Shown piece by piece: positions 21,256 to 33,429 of a stretch of 64,000 nt of DNA (positions are counted from its first letter, which is position 1; each line of letters starts with the position of its first letter). The stretch spans positions 76,568,435 through 76,632,434 of the forward strand of contig JALGPY010000006.1 of NCBI GenBank assembly GCA_023055425.1, given 5' to 3'. A program made the position numbers and the translations under genes. The DNA comes from Linanthus parryae. Lineage: Eukaryota > Streptophyta > Magnoliopsida > Ericales > Polemoniaceae. The notes beneath the pieces were generated by a model. The model saw only the letters and a program-made list of their open reading frames with translations. It ran no database searches and was not told the origin of the DNA.

Positions 21256-24200
21256 ATGTCCGGATCGATGTTGAAGATCGACAGGTTCATAGGAGTGAAC
21301 ATCTTCAGTCTGTGGAAGATAAAGATGGAGGATTTACCCAAATCGCAAGGCATATGGGCACCTTTGACTACGGACAAAGGAGGCGTGGATTGCTAAATTG
21401 GAGTATAAGATGATGGAGGAGAAGGCACATTAAAAAATTATGTTTTCCTTATCGGATGACATGATCATCGAGGTCGCAGTTCAGAAGAAGGCAGCAAACC
21501 TTTGGCTCAAGTTGGAGAGACTCTACATGAGGAAGTCACTCGCCAGCAATTTGATGCTAAAGCAACGGCTATTTACCATGCAGATGCTCGAAGTTACGAC
21601 TCTCAAAGCTCACCTTCACCAATTGAATACATTTCTTTTAGATTTGCTTTATATTGATAAAAAAAAGGTGGGTGATCAGGATGCCACACTCTTTTAATTG
21701 GTCTCGTTACCTCCATCATAAGAGAACTTCGTGCAATCATTTATTGTGATTAAGGACACCCTAACCCTAGAGGAGGTCAGATCAGCACTACATGCTAGGG
21801 AACTGCGCCATAAAGGTGCAGGAACATGTACATAGGACCATGCTTTCGGATTGATGGTGGCGGGGGGAAGCAAGAAAGGTAAGAAAAACAAGAAAAAAGC
21901 AATTTTCTGGTTCTATGTTGCCTAAGGATTTATGTGTTTGGTGCAAGGAAAAGGGGCACTGGAAGATAGATTGCCCAAAACGAGGTCAACATGAAAAGAA
22001 TGGCTTTGCAGCCATGGTAGAGAAGTGGAATTTGTCCGAGGATGATTTTGTTCTATTAGCGTATGATGTCGCAGATTAACTCGATGTGTGGTTTCTTGAC
22101 TCTAAGGTCTTTCTATCACATATGTTCTAAGAGGGAACTATTTTCAAGGTACAACCGTGCAGATAGAGGATCCGTTCATATGGAAAACGGAGCTATTTGA
22201 AAGTTTATATGAAAATGTTCAGTTAGATGTAATAAGTATGAAGGGAAGACATGCAAATTGAAGGAGATTAGACTAGTACCACTTGTCACGAAGAATCTGA
22301 TTTTTCTTTGAGTCTACTCGACAACAAGGGATTTAACTTCAAGGGTGAAGGTGGAGATTTATGCGTCTACAAGGGTTCTGATGTGTTACTCAAGGGATTC
22401 AAGGCTAGGACATTGTATGCACTACAGCGTTCGGCTATCACATGTTCTGCCAGTGTTATCTCGACCAATCAAACCAAGCTATGGCATATGAGGCTTGGTC
22501 ATATGAGTGAACTTGGAATGTCGCAACTTTACGAGAAAGGATATCTCACTGGCCATGCTCCCAAGATCCCAGGGTTTTGGGACCACTTCGTGTATGGGAA
22601 GCTATATCATAGCAAGTTCCCTAAGGCGTTTCATAGAATGAAAGGTACTCTTGATTATATTCATTCGAATTGTTGGTGTCCATCTCGAGTTGAGGCGATT
22701 GGCGGGTACAAGTATTTTCTGACCATCATAGACAAATACTCAAGGATGAGTTGGATATTCGTGATGAAGCACAAGATTGAAAGCTTCGCAAAATTTGAAG
22801 GTGTGGAAGACCTTACTAGAGAATCATGTGGGAAAGAAGTTGAAGAGGCTGCACATGGACAATGACTTAGAGTTTTGTTCATCAGAGTTTGATGGATTCT
22901 GCAAGGATCAGGGAAACACCGTTCGGCACACAGCATAGTAGAATGGTGTAGCCGAAACGATGAATCACACTTTTAGCAAAGGCAAGGTGTAACGTTTCGA
23001 ATGAAGGTCTTACTAGAGGTTTCTGGGGAGAGGCAGATTCCATGGCATGCTATCTCGTGAATCGGAGCCTGCACACAGGTATATTAAGCAAGATTCCTAT
23101 TTAAGTCTGTTCCGGAAGAGCAACATATTATTCGGATATGAGAGTTTTTGGTTACATTCCCTATTATAATATTGATGATGGCAAACTAGAACCAAGAGCA
23201 AAGCAAGGAGTATTCATGGATTTGGGACAGGTGTGAAGGGATATGAGATTTGGACATACAACCATATTATACTTAGCAGAAGTGTAGAATTTGATGAGAG
23301 TTCAATGCTGAAGAATTTCGTGGAGTAGAGATTGGAGTTGCAACGAAGAAGGTCGAGGAAAATTCGGATACTACTGATCCTAAGGAGTCCAAAATTCCTA
23401 TACCACCACCGGAAACTGGAGAGGAATAAACAGAAGAGTCTGATGAGGATGCGTCACTACCAGAGGAAACAGTTCATCAAAGTATTAGTGAAGGAAGATC
23501 AAGGAGAGTCATAAATCCTCCGACAAGGTAGAGAGAGGATGAGTCGTCCACCTACAAGGGCGCTATTTCTAATTCTGATTCAGCACAATGGATTGCTGCG
23601 GTGGGAGAAGAGATGGAGTCTCTTAGCAAGAAATCGAATTGGGATATTGTTAAATTGGCAGCGGGAAGAAAGATAATTACTTGCAAGTGGGTTTTTAGAA
23701 GAAAGGAATGAACTACATCTGGAAAGGGCATCAAGTATAAGGCAAGATTAGTTGCAAGAGTGTTCAGTAAGAAATAAGGGGATGACTAAAATGAGATCTT
23801 CTCACAGGTATGAAGACATTCTACGATCAAGGTGCTACTAGCGCTGGTGGCGCACCACGACTTAGAGCTTCAGCAGCTAGACGTGAAAATAGTTTTCCTA
23901 CATGGAGAGTTGGAAGATGAGATATGCATGAGCCAACAAGAGGGGTTCCAAGTTCCTGGAAAGGAAGAACACGTGTGCAAGTTGAAAATATCTCTCTATG
24001 GACTTAAATAGTCGCTGAGGCAATTGTACAAGAGGTTTGACACCTTCATGTTGAAGATTGGTTTCCAGAAAAGCGAGTATGATTGTTGCGTGTATCACAA
24101 GAAGTTGCGTAGCGGATCACGTATTTACCTAGTTCTATATGTGGATGACATTCTAATCACAACTTAGAATATCAAGGACATTAGAGAATTAAATAGGTCT

Positions 24201-24850
24201 CTTATGGCGGAATTCGAGATGAAGGATCTGGGGGCTGCTAAGAAGATACTAGGAGTTGAGATCTATAGAGATAGGAAAAAGAAGAAGCTTTTTTTATCAC
24301 AAAAGGGATACATGAAGAAGTAATAGGGATCACTGGCAGGTGGTGAAACGCATATTCAGGTACCTTAAGGGTACGTCAGACATTGGCCTATGATATGGGG
24401 CTAATGAAAACATCTTGGTAGTTGGGTTGTTGTATTCAGATTATGCAGGAGATGTTGATAGCAGGAGATCAATGACCGGTTATGTATGTGCTCTGGGACC
24501 ATCTGTTGTGAGTTTGAAGGTTACGCTACAGCCGATGGTGACTTTATCAACCAAGGAGGCAGAGTATATGGCTCTAACAGAAGCAGCAAAGGAGGAAATT
24601 TGGCTTAAGGGAATGGTCAATTTTCTAGGCCTACTTCAAGATCAAGCGATAGTCTACTGTGATAGCTTGAGTGCGATTTTCTTGACTAAGGACCAGGTTC
24701 ATCATTAAAGAACCAAGCATATCGACGTCAGGTATCATTTTGTGAGAAGTGAAAGCAGGATCAAGGTGATGAAGGTGGGAACAGCTAAAAGCCCCACAGA
24801 TTTGTTCACGAAGCCGGTTTCGGAGAGCAAGTTCCATCATTGTCTGTAAT
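21256..24850 (+). pseudogene. Copia II gag-pol, multiply broken
   Basis: Remains of one polyprotein. Gag starts near 21256 (MSGSMLKIDRFIGVN) with LWLKLERLYMRKSL further on. A zinc knuckle (CxxC-KEKGHWKIDC) lies near 21940-21970. The integrase N-region has LWHMRLGHMSELGM and SRVEAIGGYKYFLTIIDKYS (22308-22865). RT has KWVFRRK, QLDVK-VFLHGELEDEI and an intact LYVDDI box near 24140. RNase H has STKEAEYMALTEAAKE and TKHIDVRYH (24415-24740), and the end reads SPTDLFTKPV. Stops and frameshifts occur in every domain. The domain order gag-PR-INT-RT-RH is Copia. Confidence 0.85.
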
Positions 24851-25011
24851 TGCTCAACATCATGAGTGAGTGAGCCCTTTGGGGCATGTCCGACCCGTCG
24901 TGGTCTAGTGAGTCTCCGTGACGAGATACATTGGGGCAAGAAGACGAGATTTGTTCGCACGAAAGAGAAAAAATTTGTTGCAGATGAGAGAGTTCAAGTC
25001 AAGTTAGAGAT

Positions 25012-25448
25012 TTGTTGAAATTATGCCTTGAAGCTTGGGGAGACTCAAAGGAGCAACAAAGGAAGCGGTTCCCAGACCCCTTCGCACGAAGACAATAGTC
25101 TCGCACGAAGATAGTAAGGAGTCTTTGTGGAGCAGCATGCAGTATCAAAACACGAAGCGTCTTCGCACGAAGACTCGGTGTCTTCGCAAGAAGAGAGTCT
25201 TGGAGGCGGCAAATAAGGATGGAAACATTACCTGATGTTCTCGGGTCAGTTTGGGGGCTGTAAATAGATCATTTGGGGTCCTAGAATAGTGTGTGAGCAT
25301 TGTAAGACGTTAAGCTAAGTTGAGTAAATGATCTTCTTGCCCGTCGACGTAGTTAGCATATGTTGTGCTAGCAAACCACGTTAAACTTGTGTGTTTCATC
25401 ATTTTCTTTCATTGTTCGTGGGGTTAGAGTGGCATGAGTGTCATAACA
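25012..25448 (+). mobile_element. 3' LTR of Copia II
   Basis: 437 bp, TGTTGAAATTATGCC...GTGTCATAACA, collinear with the 5' LTR but missing part of the palindrome-rich region. Confidence 0.8.
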
Positions 25449-26336
25449 TAATGCAATGCATAAGAAAATATATGAAAGAGATATTGAGAAACTAGCTGTT
25501 GGGAAGAGTTGTTAGACAAGTCAAGATATGCTGCTGATTTTTAGGAAGTTTGTTTTGAGAAGATCCTGAAGATCTGCAATTCAAACTAGCTGCATAAGAG
25601 CGAATGACAGAATAATTTGAAGAAGAGACACGAACACAGAGACTCAGACATTCTCAGGTTGACAAGCAAAAAATAAGGAGATTCATTTACACTCAATCCA
25701 CTCATCAGAAGATCACTGCACATTCAACTGCTTCATCAGTTCTCACTGTTCTTCTTTCTGATCTATATTTGTATATAATTTAGATAATACTTCATAAATA
25801 TTATTCTTGTGTGTTGTTCAAGTGAACAATAGATGATTATTATTGAATCATTTAGCTAAAGCAGGTACTAGATAGGTTAGTGAGAACCACAAGTTGTAAC
25901 AGAGTAAGGGAACTCTCTGTGCTTGAGATCTAGAACTTAGCTTTTGATTAATAAGAATTTAATGGAAATCCTGCAGGGATCAAGTCCCTGAGATAGAGAC
26001 GTAGGTCCAAGTGGACAAACTCTATAAATCTCTGTGTCTCTTGCATTTATCTTGTTGTTATATACTTAGATTATTGGTTGTACAAAACAGGTTTTAAGTT
26101 CAAAGGATTGAAAGCCATTTCAAGGCCTTGAAAACTCTTAGCTTTCTTTATACTATATGTTTTGATTCCAAGGACTGAAATTTCTTTCAGGGCCTTAAAA
26201 TACTATCTGCTTTCCACAAACTTCTTTGAAACCACTCTTTTAGCAAAAGTTGCAAAAGTTACCATAGTCTATTCAACCCCCACCACCCCCTTCTAGAGTA
26301 TTGATCTTGTTTTACTACCTACATTACTGTGTTTCA
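25449..26336 (+). mobile_element. 5' LTR of element B, left end missing
   Basis: Matches the 3' LTR from about GATATTGAG-AACTAGC onward and ends CTACATTACTGTGTTTCA. About 330 bp of the left end present in the 3' LTR (TGTAAGTTCAGC...) is missing, and the sequence begins abruptly at the end of Copia II. Contains a perfect TTTCAAGGCCTTGAAA at 26118-26133. Confidence 0.75.
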
Positions 26337-26338
26337 AT

Positions 26339-26350
26339 TGGTATCAGATC
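26339..26350 (+). other. Primer binding site of element B
   Basis: TGGTATCAGATC, the initiator tRNA-Met type site with one change, 2 nt after the LTR end. Confidence 0.8.
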
Positions 26351-26385
26351 TTTTATCACTACATAGATTTAACCATCTGGTGATT

Positions 26386-27480
26386 ATGAGTACTATAGGT
26401 GATGGTGTTTTTTCTCAGGGAAGAGGTGCTAACAGACCTCCTCTATTATGTGGTGAAAACTTTGGGCACTGGAAAGCCTTGATGATGTTCATCATTGATC
26501 AAGATACGGAATTGTGGAATATCATACTGAATGGTCCTCATACAGTCTACACTGAGAAATTTGGGATTAGAACTCCCAAGACTGAGGATTCACTTTCTGC
26601 TTCTGAGTTAGAATAGTTTTCTAAAAATTACAGAGCTATGAATCTATTATATTGTGGTTTGAGTGCAGATGAATTCAACATGATTTCAGGTTGCAAGACT
26701 GCTAAAGAAATATCGGACAAACTTGTGGTAACCTTTGAAGAAACCAGTCAAGTCAAGCTGACAAAGATCAACATATTTCTTTGACAGTATGAACTATTTA
26801 AAATGAATGGGGATGACTCCATCAAGGATATGTTCAAGAGGTTCACTAACATTGTCAACAATCTGGACTCCTTGGAAAAATCATTCTCCAATAAGGAGAA
26901 AGGCAGGAAGATCTTGAGAAGCCTTCCCAAAGCTAAATGGGAACCAAATACTACTGCTATTGAAGAAACTCAAGATCTATCATCACTTCAACTTGATGAC
27001 TTGCAGGGAAAGTTGCTTACACATGAGATCTCCATGAATGAAGTTGATGCAGCACTGCCAGATAATGTCAAGAATCTAGCTCTCAAGGCTAAGGAGAATG
27101 TGACATCTCAATGACTTGAAAATGAAGAAGAATATGATGTGAAGATCCTTTTGTTCTAATTTCCAAAGCCTTGACCATAATTCTCAAGATGATGAAAAAT
27201 TTTGGAAACAAAGACTTCAGCAGGGATAGACATAAATCCTCAAGTAGCAAAGACTACAAAGGTAAATATTCTTTCCATGGTAATAAGCCTAAAGTAATGA
27301 ATTGCTTTGAGTGTAGTGATGCAGTACATTCAATTAGAGACTGTCAAACAAGAAAAGAAAACACTTTCAAAAGAAAGACCATGAAAGAAGAAAGAAGGCT
27401 ATGATAGCTTCTTGGAGTGACTCAGACTCCTCAAGTGATTCTGAATATGAGGAAGAACAGGCTAACCTCTTCCTTATGGC
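26386..27480 (+). pseudogene. Sirevirus-like gag, first part (element B)
   Basis: Starts at ATG 26386 (MSTIGDGVFSQGRGANRPPL), 36 nt after the primer site. Capsid region LWNIILNGPHTVYTEKFGIR, then KMNGDDSIKDMFKRFTNIVN and LQGKLLTHEISMNEVD. A zinc knuckle, CFECSDAVHSIRDC, keeps all four CCHC ligands. In-frame stops near 26616, 26782 and 27112 break it. The frame is then cut by solo LTR E3 at 27480/27481, and gag resumes at 29133. Confidence 0.8.
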
Positions 27481-29132
27481 TGATAACTCTCTATTAGAGT
27501 TATATTTCTTGCACGTTTTATATCGTTTCGCGTGCTTTTCGGGCTGATAATCTTAGCTTTACACTATGATTAGAGAGAAAACGTATTTTAGCTCTAGGCA
27601 TTAGTTTGTAAATCATAGCGTTTCTCATATGATTTTATGTATTTTTGGTCACGCTTGATCGCACGGGTTGTGTTTCATGTTGTTTTGACAGGAAACGGAG
27701 CTTGTTAAATGAAGCGGAGAGGAGAAACGGGTGTTGGAGATTATTAAGGAGCTAAAACGGAGAAGAAATCGCGAAGAAAATAGTGTAGAGGCATGGAGAG
27801 GGGAGGCAAGTGTCATTTAATCAAGTTTGTTTAATGACACTTTAACCCCACTCCCCATACTTAGCCAAAATTTGGAGGAGAAAATATTTTACCAACTCAC
27901 TATTTCCACGATCAGAGTGGATGGTCGTAGCATCTAAGGAGATCGCACGATCAGAGATAAGATCTGAGCAGATCACACGACCAGAGATAAGATATGAGCT
28001 GATCACACGATCAACTTTAAGGAGGTCGTGCGATCTGCTTAAGAAAAAATACATGGACGGGGAAGGAAGGAAAATAGGAGATTGATTTCTACAAGGATAT
28101 CAACGGGAAAAAAAAAGATTCATTGAAGATTGACTCTATCAACGTGAGAAGGAGTAGACAGACGCACGCAAGAGGATGACTCATCCTCCATTGAAGCTCT
28201 AGGTTTCATCTTCTTCTTCTTCTCTCTCAATATTTGTATGGAGAAACTTGTAAGTCTTGTTTGTTTGATTATATTAGCTAGAACGTTTTGCTAGGCGTCT
28301 CTTTGAGAGCCTAGGGTTCATTTAAACGATGATATTTTTTCGGATTTGATCTTTGCTTCATGATTTCTCGATTTCTTCTTTTGAATCAATTCTAGTTTCT
28401 TGTTTATGTTAGTAATCCTAATTGAGTGACACAATTAGGAGATAACACTAGGTTTCAAGAATTAGGGTTTGTTCAATAGTTGATTCATGCTTAAAGTTAG
28501 CAATATTTTAATTCAATTGTTCATGTAATGTGCTTAATACTCTGTGTTAATGAAGTAGCTAACCAGAAACACTGCTTAGTTAGCGAATGCACGATAGTGA
28601 TTCTAACTAACTAGGATGAGACTTCAACATCAATCCCGTATCACTGAGACTGAGAAGAGACGTGTTAGGATTGGCTAGTGTGGGTAGATTCGGTAGGTGA
28701 GATTCGACTGTTTCGTGCAATGGTGGACCGACAGGACCCGTTGTCGTGCATGTCGTTAGCCTATTAGAACGGACCGGTAGACATAAGAGACCGATAGGAG
28801 ATAGTCAGTGCTGTTACCCGGCTTAGTTAAAATATAGTTAACGTGTTGCTCAGATAATCCGGAAATTGTCTACAACCCTAGGTGATCTAGAGATTTCCTA
28901 ATTTCTCCAAACTTGTTTCTTAAATATATAAAAAAAAATAAGAAAATATTAAATTAGTTGTTATTTCAATTCTTAAATCAATTAACTCTTTCCTCCTGCA
29001 CCGTACTCTAGATTAAATAACTAATTAAATAATCTCAAGTCTGTCCTTGTGGGATCGATAACTCGGGGTTGAAATACCACCCCTATATTACTTGACCGTG
29101 CACTTGCGCATACGCGTTAAGAAATCGCGTCA
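27481..29132 (+). mobile_element. Solo Gypsy LTR (E3) with target duplication ATGGC
   Basis: 1652 bp, starts TGATAACTCTC and ends AAATCGCGTCA. Flanked by ATGGC at 27476-27480 and 29133-29137, a perfect 5-bp duplication. Removing it restores the uninterrupted CCTTATGGCCAAGCATGA seen at the same place in element A, so the empty site is present in this very window. Family landmarks: the terminal hairpin, GTGGGATCGATAAC, and TATTACTTGACCGTGCAC. There is no internal region. Confidence 0.93.
27910..28045. repeat. Array of GATCGCACGATC-like palindromes
   Basis: Repeats of GATC(G/A)CACGA(T/C)CA-GAGATAAGAT at about 27943, 27975 and 28002, and an inverted GTCGTGCGATC near 28024. It lies in the central part of solo LTR E3. 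A related TGATCGTGCGATCA occurs once in E4 (54640-54653). Confidence 0.75.
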
Positions 29133-29840
29133 ATGGCCAAGCATGATGAAAGTCTGAAAAGAACATTGAGGTAATGGCAAACTTTTTATTTCAAAACCAA
29201 CAGATGTCCTCTCTGATTATCTTAGAACAAAGATTTTAAATGAAGAAGACTATCTGAAAGAAATCAGGAATTTGAAAGAAAAAATTCATGAGCAAGAAAA
29301 AGAGAGTTTACTACTTGTTTGTCAAAATCAGAATCTTGAAATCTCTCAGAAGAAATCTGACAGTGATTTCAAGGCCTTGAAAATCAGTTTCAAAGCCTTG
29401 AAAACTCAAGTCAAGGAAGTACTCACTGAGAACTCACTTTTGAGTGACAGTTTTGTTGCTCTAAGGCATCAGTTTGATGTATTGGAGGAACAAATGACTA
29501 ATCTAGCAGAGAAACTTCAAGAATCTAAGAAAGTTATGACCAAACTTGCTGGCTCATAACACAATTTAAACCGCATTCTTGGAGCAAGCTTAAAGTCTGT
29601 TCACAAAACTAGTATTGGTTACAGTCCAAATTTTCCCAGAAATAACAACACCAAATTTTGTGAAGGCTGGTAGCAGAACTTCTCCTAAGTGCCATTACTG
29701 CAACAGAATTGGTCATGTTAAGATGAATTGTCCTTTTAGAAGAAGAGACCCTCACATAAAGAGGAACATTTTCTTGTTCAACTTAAAGGACAAGTTAGAC
29801 AGATTTGGGTTCCTAAAGGGGTTAGACCACCTAATATGGT
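29133..29840 (+). pseudogene. Gag second part: coiled coil and zinc knuckle (element B)
   Basis: Continues gag after the solo LTR. The open stretch 29272-29559 is a long coiled coil (KEKIHEQEKESLLLV..., DFKALKISFKALKTQVKE) containing two FKALK units 7 residues apart, encoded by the 16-bp palindrome. A stop at 29557-29559 is followed in another frame (29615-29842) by CHYCNRIGHVKMNC, a complete CCHC knuckle. Element A has the same protein with both knuckles damaged. Confidence 0.75.
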
Positions 29841-29894
29841 AGACCATGGATATGAATCGAAATTCCACACTTGGTCTAACCGTTGGGTAAGGCA

Positions 29895-31057
29895 GTGAAT
29901 AATGTTTGCAGGATGTCACCAAGAGCAAGGAACATAAATTGTTTATGGACAGGGGTTGCTCCATACATATGAGTGGAAAGAGATTTTTATTCTCAGAACT
30001 AAAAGAGCAATCTAAATGTCCAATCACACTTGGTGACAAAAGCAAATGCAACATACTAGGTATTGAAAAAGTTGGTACAGATTCTGAAAACTCTATTTTT
30101 GATGTCTACTTAGTTGATGGCTTGGAAGTTCAATTTACTTAGTGTATCTCAGTTATGTGACAATGGTAACAAAGTTATCGATGAAAAAGAAAAATGTGTG
30201 GTGCCAAATGAGAAATATGGAATTTACATCCTCACTGCCTCAAGGTCAAACAATGTTTATAATTTTCACACTAACAAAGTTGCAGGAGAAAGTCTGAAGT
30301 GTCTCAAGGCCTTGAAAGAGGATTCAAAGCTTTGGCACAGAAAGCTTGGTCAGATTAGCTTGCACACTTTGAACAAGTTAGTTGCTAAAGACCTAGTACG
30401 AGGTCTTCCCTCTATCAAGTTCTAGGATGGAGAGGTAAACAGACAAGAAGTTCATCCAAACTAAAGAAATTTGTAAGTACTACTAGACCCATATAACTAT
30501 TTCATATGGATCTCTGTGGTCCTATGAGAACTCCAAATCCAAAGGGTAAGATGTACATGTTAGTAATTGTAGATGTTTTTTCAAGATTTACTTGGGTAAT
30601 GTTTCTTAGAGACAAATCTGAAGCTCTTTTTGAATTTTCAAAGCTTTGTAAGAAACTTCAAACACTGAAAAACCTACCTATTGCTTCTATCAGAAGTGAT
30701 CATAGTAGAGAACTTAATCAACTTGTGTTTGATTTATTTTTTGCTAAGCATGGCATCTCTCACAACTTATCAGCTCCTAGAACTCCTCAACACAATGGTG
30801 TTTTTGAAAGAATGAATATGACTCTTGAAGACATGTCAAGGACAATGCTTCTGGAGAACAAATTGCCAAAATACTTTTGGGTAGAAGTTGTGGCCACTAC
30901 CAACTATATACTTAATAATTACTTGATAAGGCATATCTTGAAGAAGACTCCTTATGAGCTTTTCAAAGAAAGAAAGCCAAACATCTCTTACTTCAAACCT
31001 TTTGGCTGCACTTGTTATATTCACAAAAATGCTAAGGACAATCTTGGTAAGTCTTGA
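29895..31057 (+). pseudogene. Protease and integrase (element B)
   Basis: Protease: LFMDRGCSIHMSGKRFLF (29936 onward) keeps the catalytic Asp but has R where Ser usually follows (D-S-G to D-R-G), then ITLGDKSKCNILGI and DVYLVDGLE, shifting frame into FNLLSVSQLCDNGN. Integrase: LWHRKLGQISLHTLNKL (30330), then MDLCGPMRTPNPKGKMYM (30506), RSDHSRELNQ and FERMNMTLEDMS. So the D, D and E positions are present. The frame breaks at 31057 (KDNLGKS), continuing to 31433 in another frame. Confidence 0.8.
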
Positions 31058-31449
31058 TGCCAGAAGTGATGAAGGTATCTTTCTTGGCTATTCACTGACT
31101 AGTAAAGCTTATAGAGTTTATAATAAGAGAACCAAGCTTGTTGAAGAAAGTATCCGTGTTATTTTTGATGAAAGTTATGATGGTTCTTTGAGTGAAAGTT
31201 TTGCAGACTTGAATTTAAACAAGCGTGAGTCAGAAAATGAAGCAGAGCCTTCAAATGGTTTCAAGGATAGCTTGCAGGAAAACATGAGGAATTTTCAAGG
31301 CCTTGGAAATGAGCCTCAAAGTCTTGAAAAAGAACATAAAGAGAATCAAAGTGAACAATCCACTTCTTCAAGTTCACAAAGATCTGAAAAGCTTCCTGAA
31401 AAGATTCAGATATCTTTCATCTCATCCAGTTGACAACATTATATCTTAT

Positions 31450-32960
31450 CCATCCTCTGGTACACGGACAAGATTACAATTGAAGAACCTATGTGCTTTA
31501 AATGATTTTGTCTCTCTTATGGAGTCTAAGAATGTGAAAGAAGCATTGCAGGAAGCATACTGGATCATTGCAATGCAAAGTAAACTCAATGAATTTGAGA
31601 GTAACAAGGTATCAGATCTGGTTCCTCCACATCAAGATCAGTATGTCATTGGTACCAGGTGTGTCTTCAGAAAAAACTTAGATGAGAATGGTAAGGTAAT
31701 AAAAAACAAAGCAAGACTAGTAGCTCAAGGCTACAACCCGGAAGAAGGTATTTATTATGAGGATGCTAATTGCTTTTGCATCTCCCAAGAACATGAAACT
31801 TTTTTCAAATAGATGTGAAATGTGCCTTTCAAAATGGATATTTGCAAGAAGAAGTCTATGTTGCTCAACCTCCTGATTTTGAAAATGACTAGTTTCCAAA
31901 TTATGTTTATAAACTTGAGAAAGCTCTTTATGGTTTGAAACAAGCTCCAAGGGCTTGTTATGAAAGATTTTCAAAGTTTCTACTTGAAAATGATTTCAAA
32001 GGAGGATTAGTAGTTTAAACCCTTTTCATAAAAAAATCTTGAGAAAGATATTCTAGTAGTTCGAGTATATGTTTATGATATTCTATTTGGTTCTACTAAT
32101 GATTCTCTTTACAAGGATTTCCCAAGTCTTATGAGCAAGGAATTTGAGATAAGTTTGATGGGGGAACTCGACTTATTTCTTGGACTTAATATACATCATA
32201 TGAAGAAAGGAATCTTTTTGAATAAAAAAAAGTATACCAAGGACTTTTTAACCAAGTACAATATGTCTCAGTCCAATGTAGCAAAAACCCCTATGAGCTC
32301 TACATTGTCTCTAGACAAGGATTAAACTGGTAAGACTGTGAAGGTATGATTGGATCATTTCCTTACCTCACTGCTAGAAGACCAGATATCATGTTTAGTG
32401 TTTGTATGTGTGCTAGATTTAAAGCTGATTCTTTAATCACACTTGGTTGTTGTCAAGCGAGTTTTTAGATATCTCAATGGTCTTAGGGATTTGGTATCTA
32501 AACAATCTAATTTCTCTTTGTGTGGCTATTTAGATGATGACTTTGCATGTTACAAAGTTGACATAAAAAGCATATCAGGATGCTGCTAATTTCTTGGAAC
32601 ATCCCTGATCAGCTGGCATTCAAAGAAACAAAATTCAGTTGCACTATCAATAGCAGAACATGAATACATAGCAGCTGGAGCTTATTGTTCACGAGTGTTA
32701 TGGATAGCTCAGCAAATGAGAGATATTTGATTTGATTCAGAGATATACCTATCAAATGTGACAACACTAGTGCAATATCAATTACAAAGAATCCAGTCCA
32801 ACACTCAAGAACCAAACACAAAGATGTTAGACATCATTTCCTCAGAGATCATGCTAATAAAGGTGATGTTACTCTTAAATTTATGTCTACTAACATGCAA
32901 TTGGCAGATATCTTCACTAAACCGCTACCAGAGGAAAGATTCTCATCCCTGAGACTAGAA
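31450..32960 (+). pseudogene. Reverse transcriptase and RNase H (element B)
   Basis: RT begins with EALQEAYWIIAMQSKLNEF, then VIGTRCVFRKNLDENGKVIK and NKARLVAQGYNPEEGI (31303-31812). The segment around the first catalytic Asp is partly deleted. The YVDD box now reads YVYD (near 32065), losing a catalytic Asp. Then GLNIHHMKKGIFL and LNKKKYTKDFLTKYNM (32131-32325). RNase H pieces (LSIAEHEYIAAGAYCS, near 32645; TKHKDVRHHF-like, near 32812) run to ADIFTKPLPEERF (32905-32942). Many stops; not functional. Confidence 0.8.
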
Positions 32961-33429
32961 TTGAGCATGTTAAATAAGGAAGCATTGGTTTATGACAGTA
33001 TTTGGTAAGTATGAGGTAAGTATTATGTGGTTAAAAGTTTTGAATTAATTTTCAAAGCCTTGATGTTATTTGCTTGAGCAATACATCTTTTCAAGGCCTT
33101 GAAATCCTTTCCAAAGCCTTGGAAATAAGTATGTACGCTATTTAGTCCAAAAGTTGGATCTTTCAATGTTGGGTGTTATCTCTGTTGATAATTGATCAAT
33201 ATTGTTTTTACTTTTAAAATTATCTTACTTTAAAAATTAGTATTATATTATTTATTTTCTCACGTCACACACACACACACTTTTGAATTTAACTGGTTCT
33301 GCACATCTTAAAAGATTTGGAAATATTATGTTTCATTTTCAAACTCAAACTCTTCAATACCTATCTCTTCTCTTCTCTCTATCTTTCTCGTATCATTTCT
33401 GCCTCTCTCTTCTATATCCCAAACCCTAA

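Larger units (their letters stand above)
20711..25448 (+). mobile_element. Copia element II, full length but decayed
   Basis: 5' LTR 20711-21213 (TGTTGGAATTATGCC...CATAACCA), primer site, degenerate gag-pol, and 3' LTR 25012-25448 (TGTTGAAATTATGCC...CATAACA). The two LTRs align along most of their length but differ by indels (503 versus 437 bp). The 5-bp flanks (GAGTG and TAATG) do not match, so no target duplication survives. Element B abuts its right end. Confidence 0.8.
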
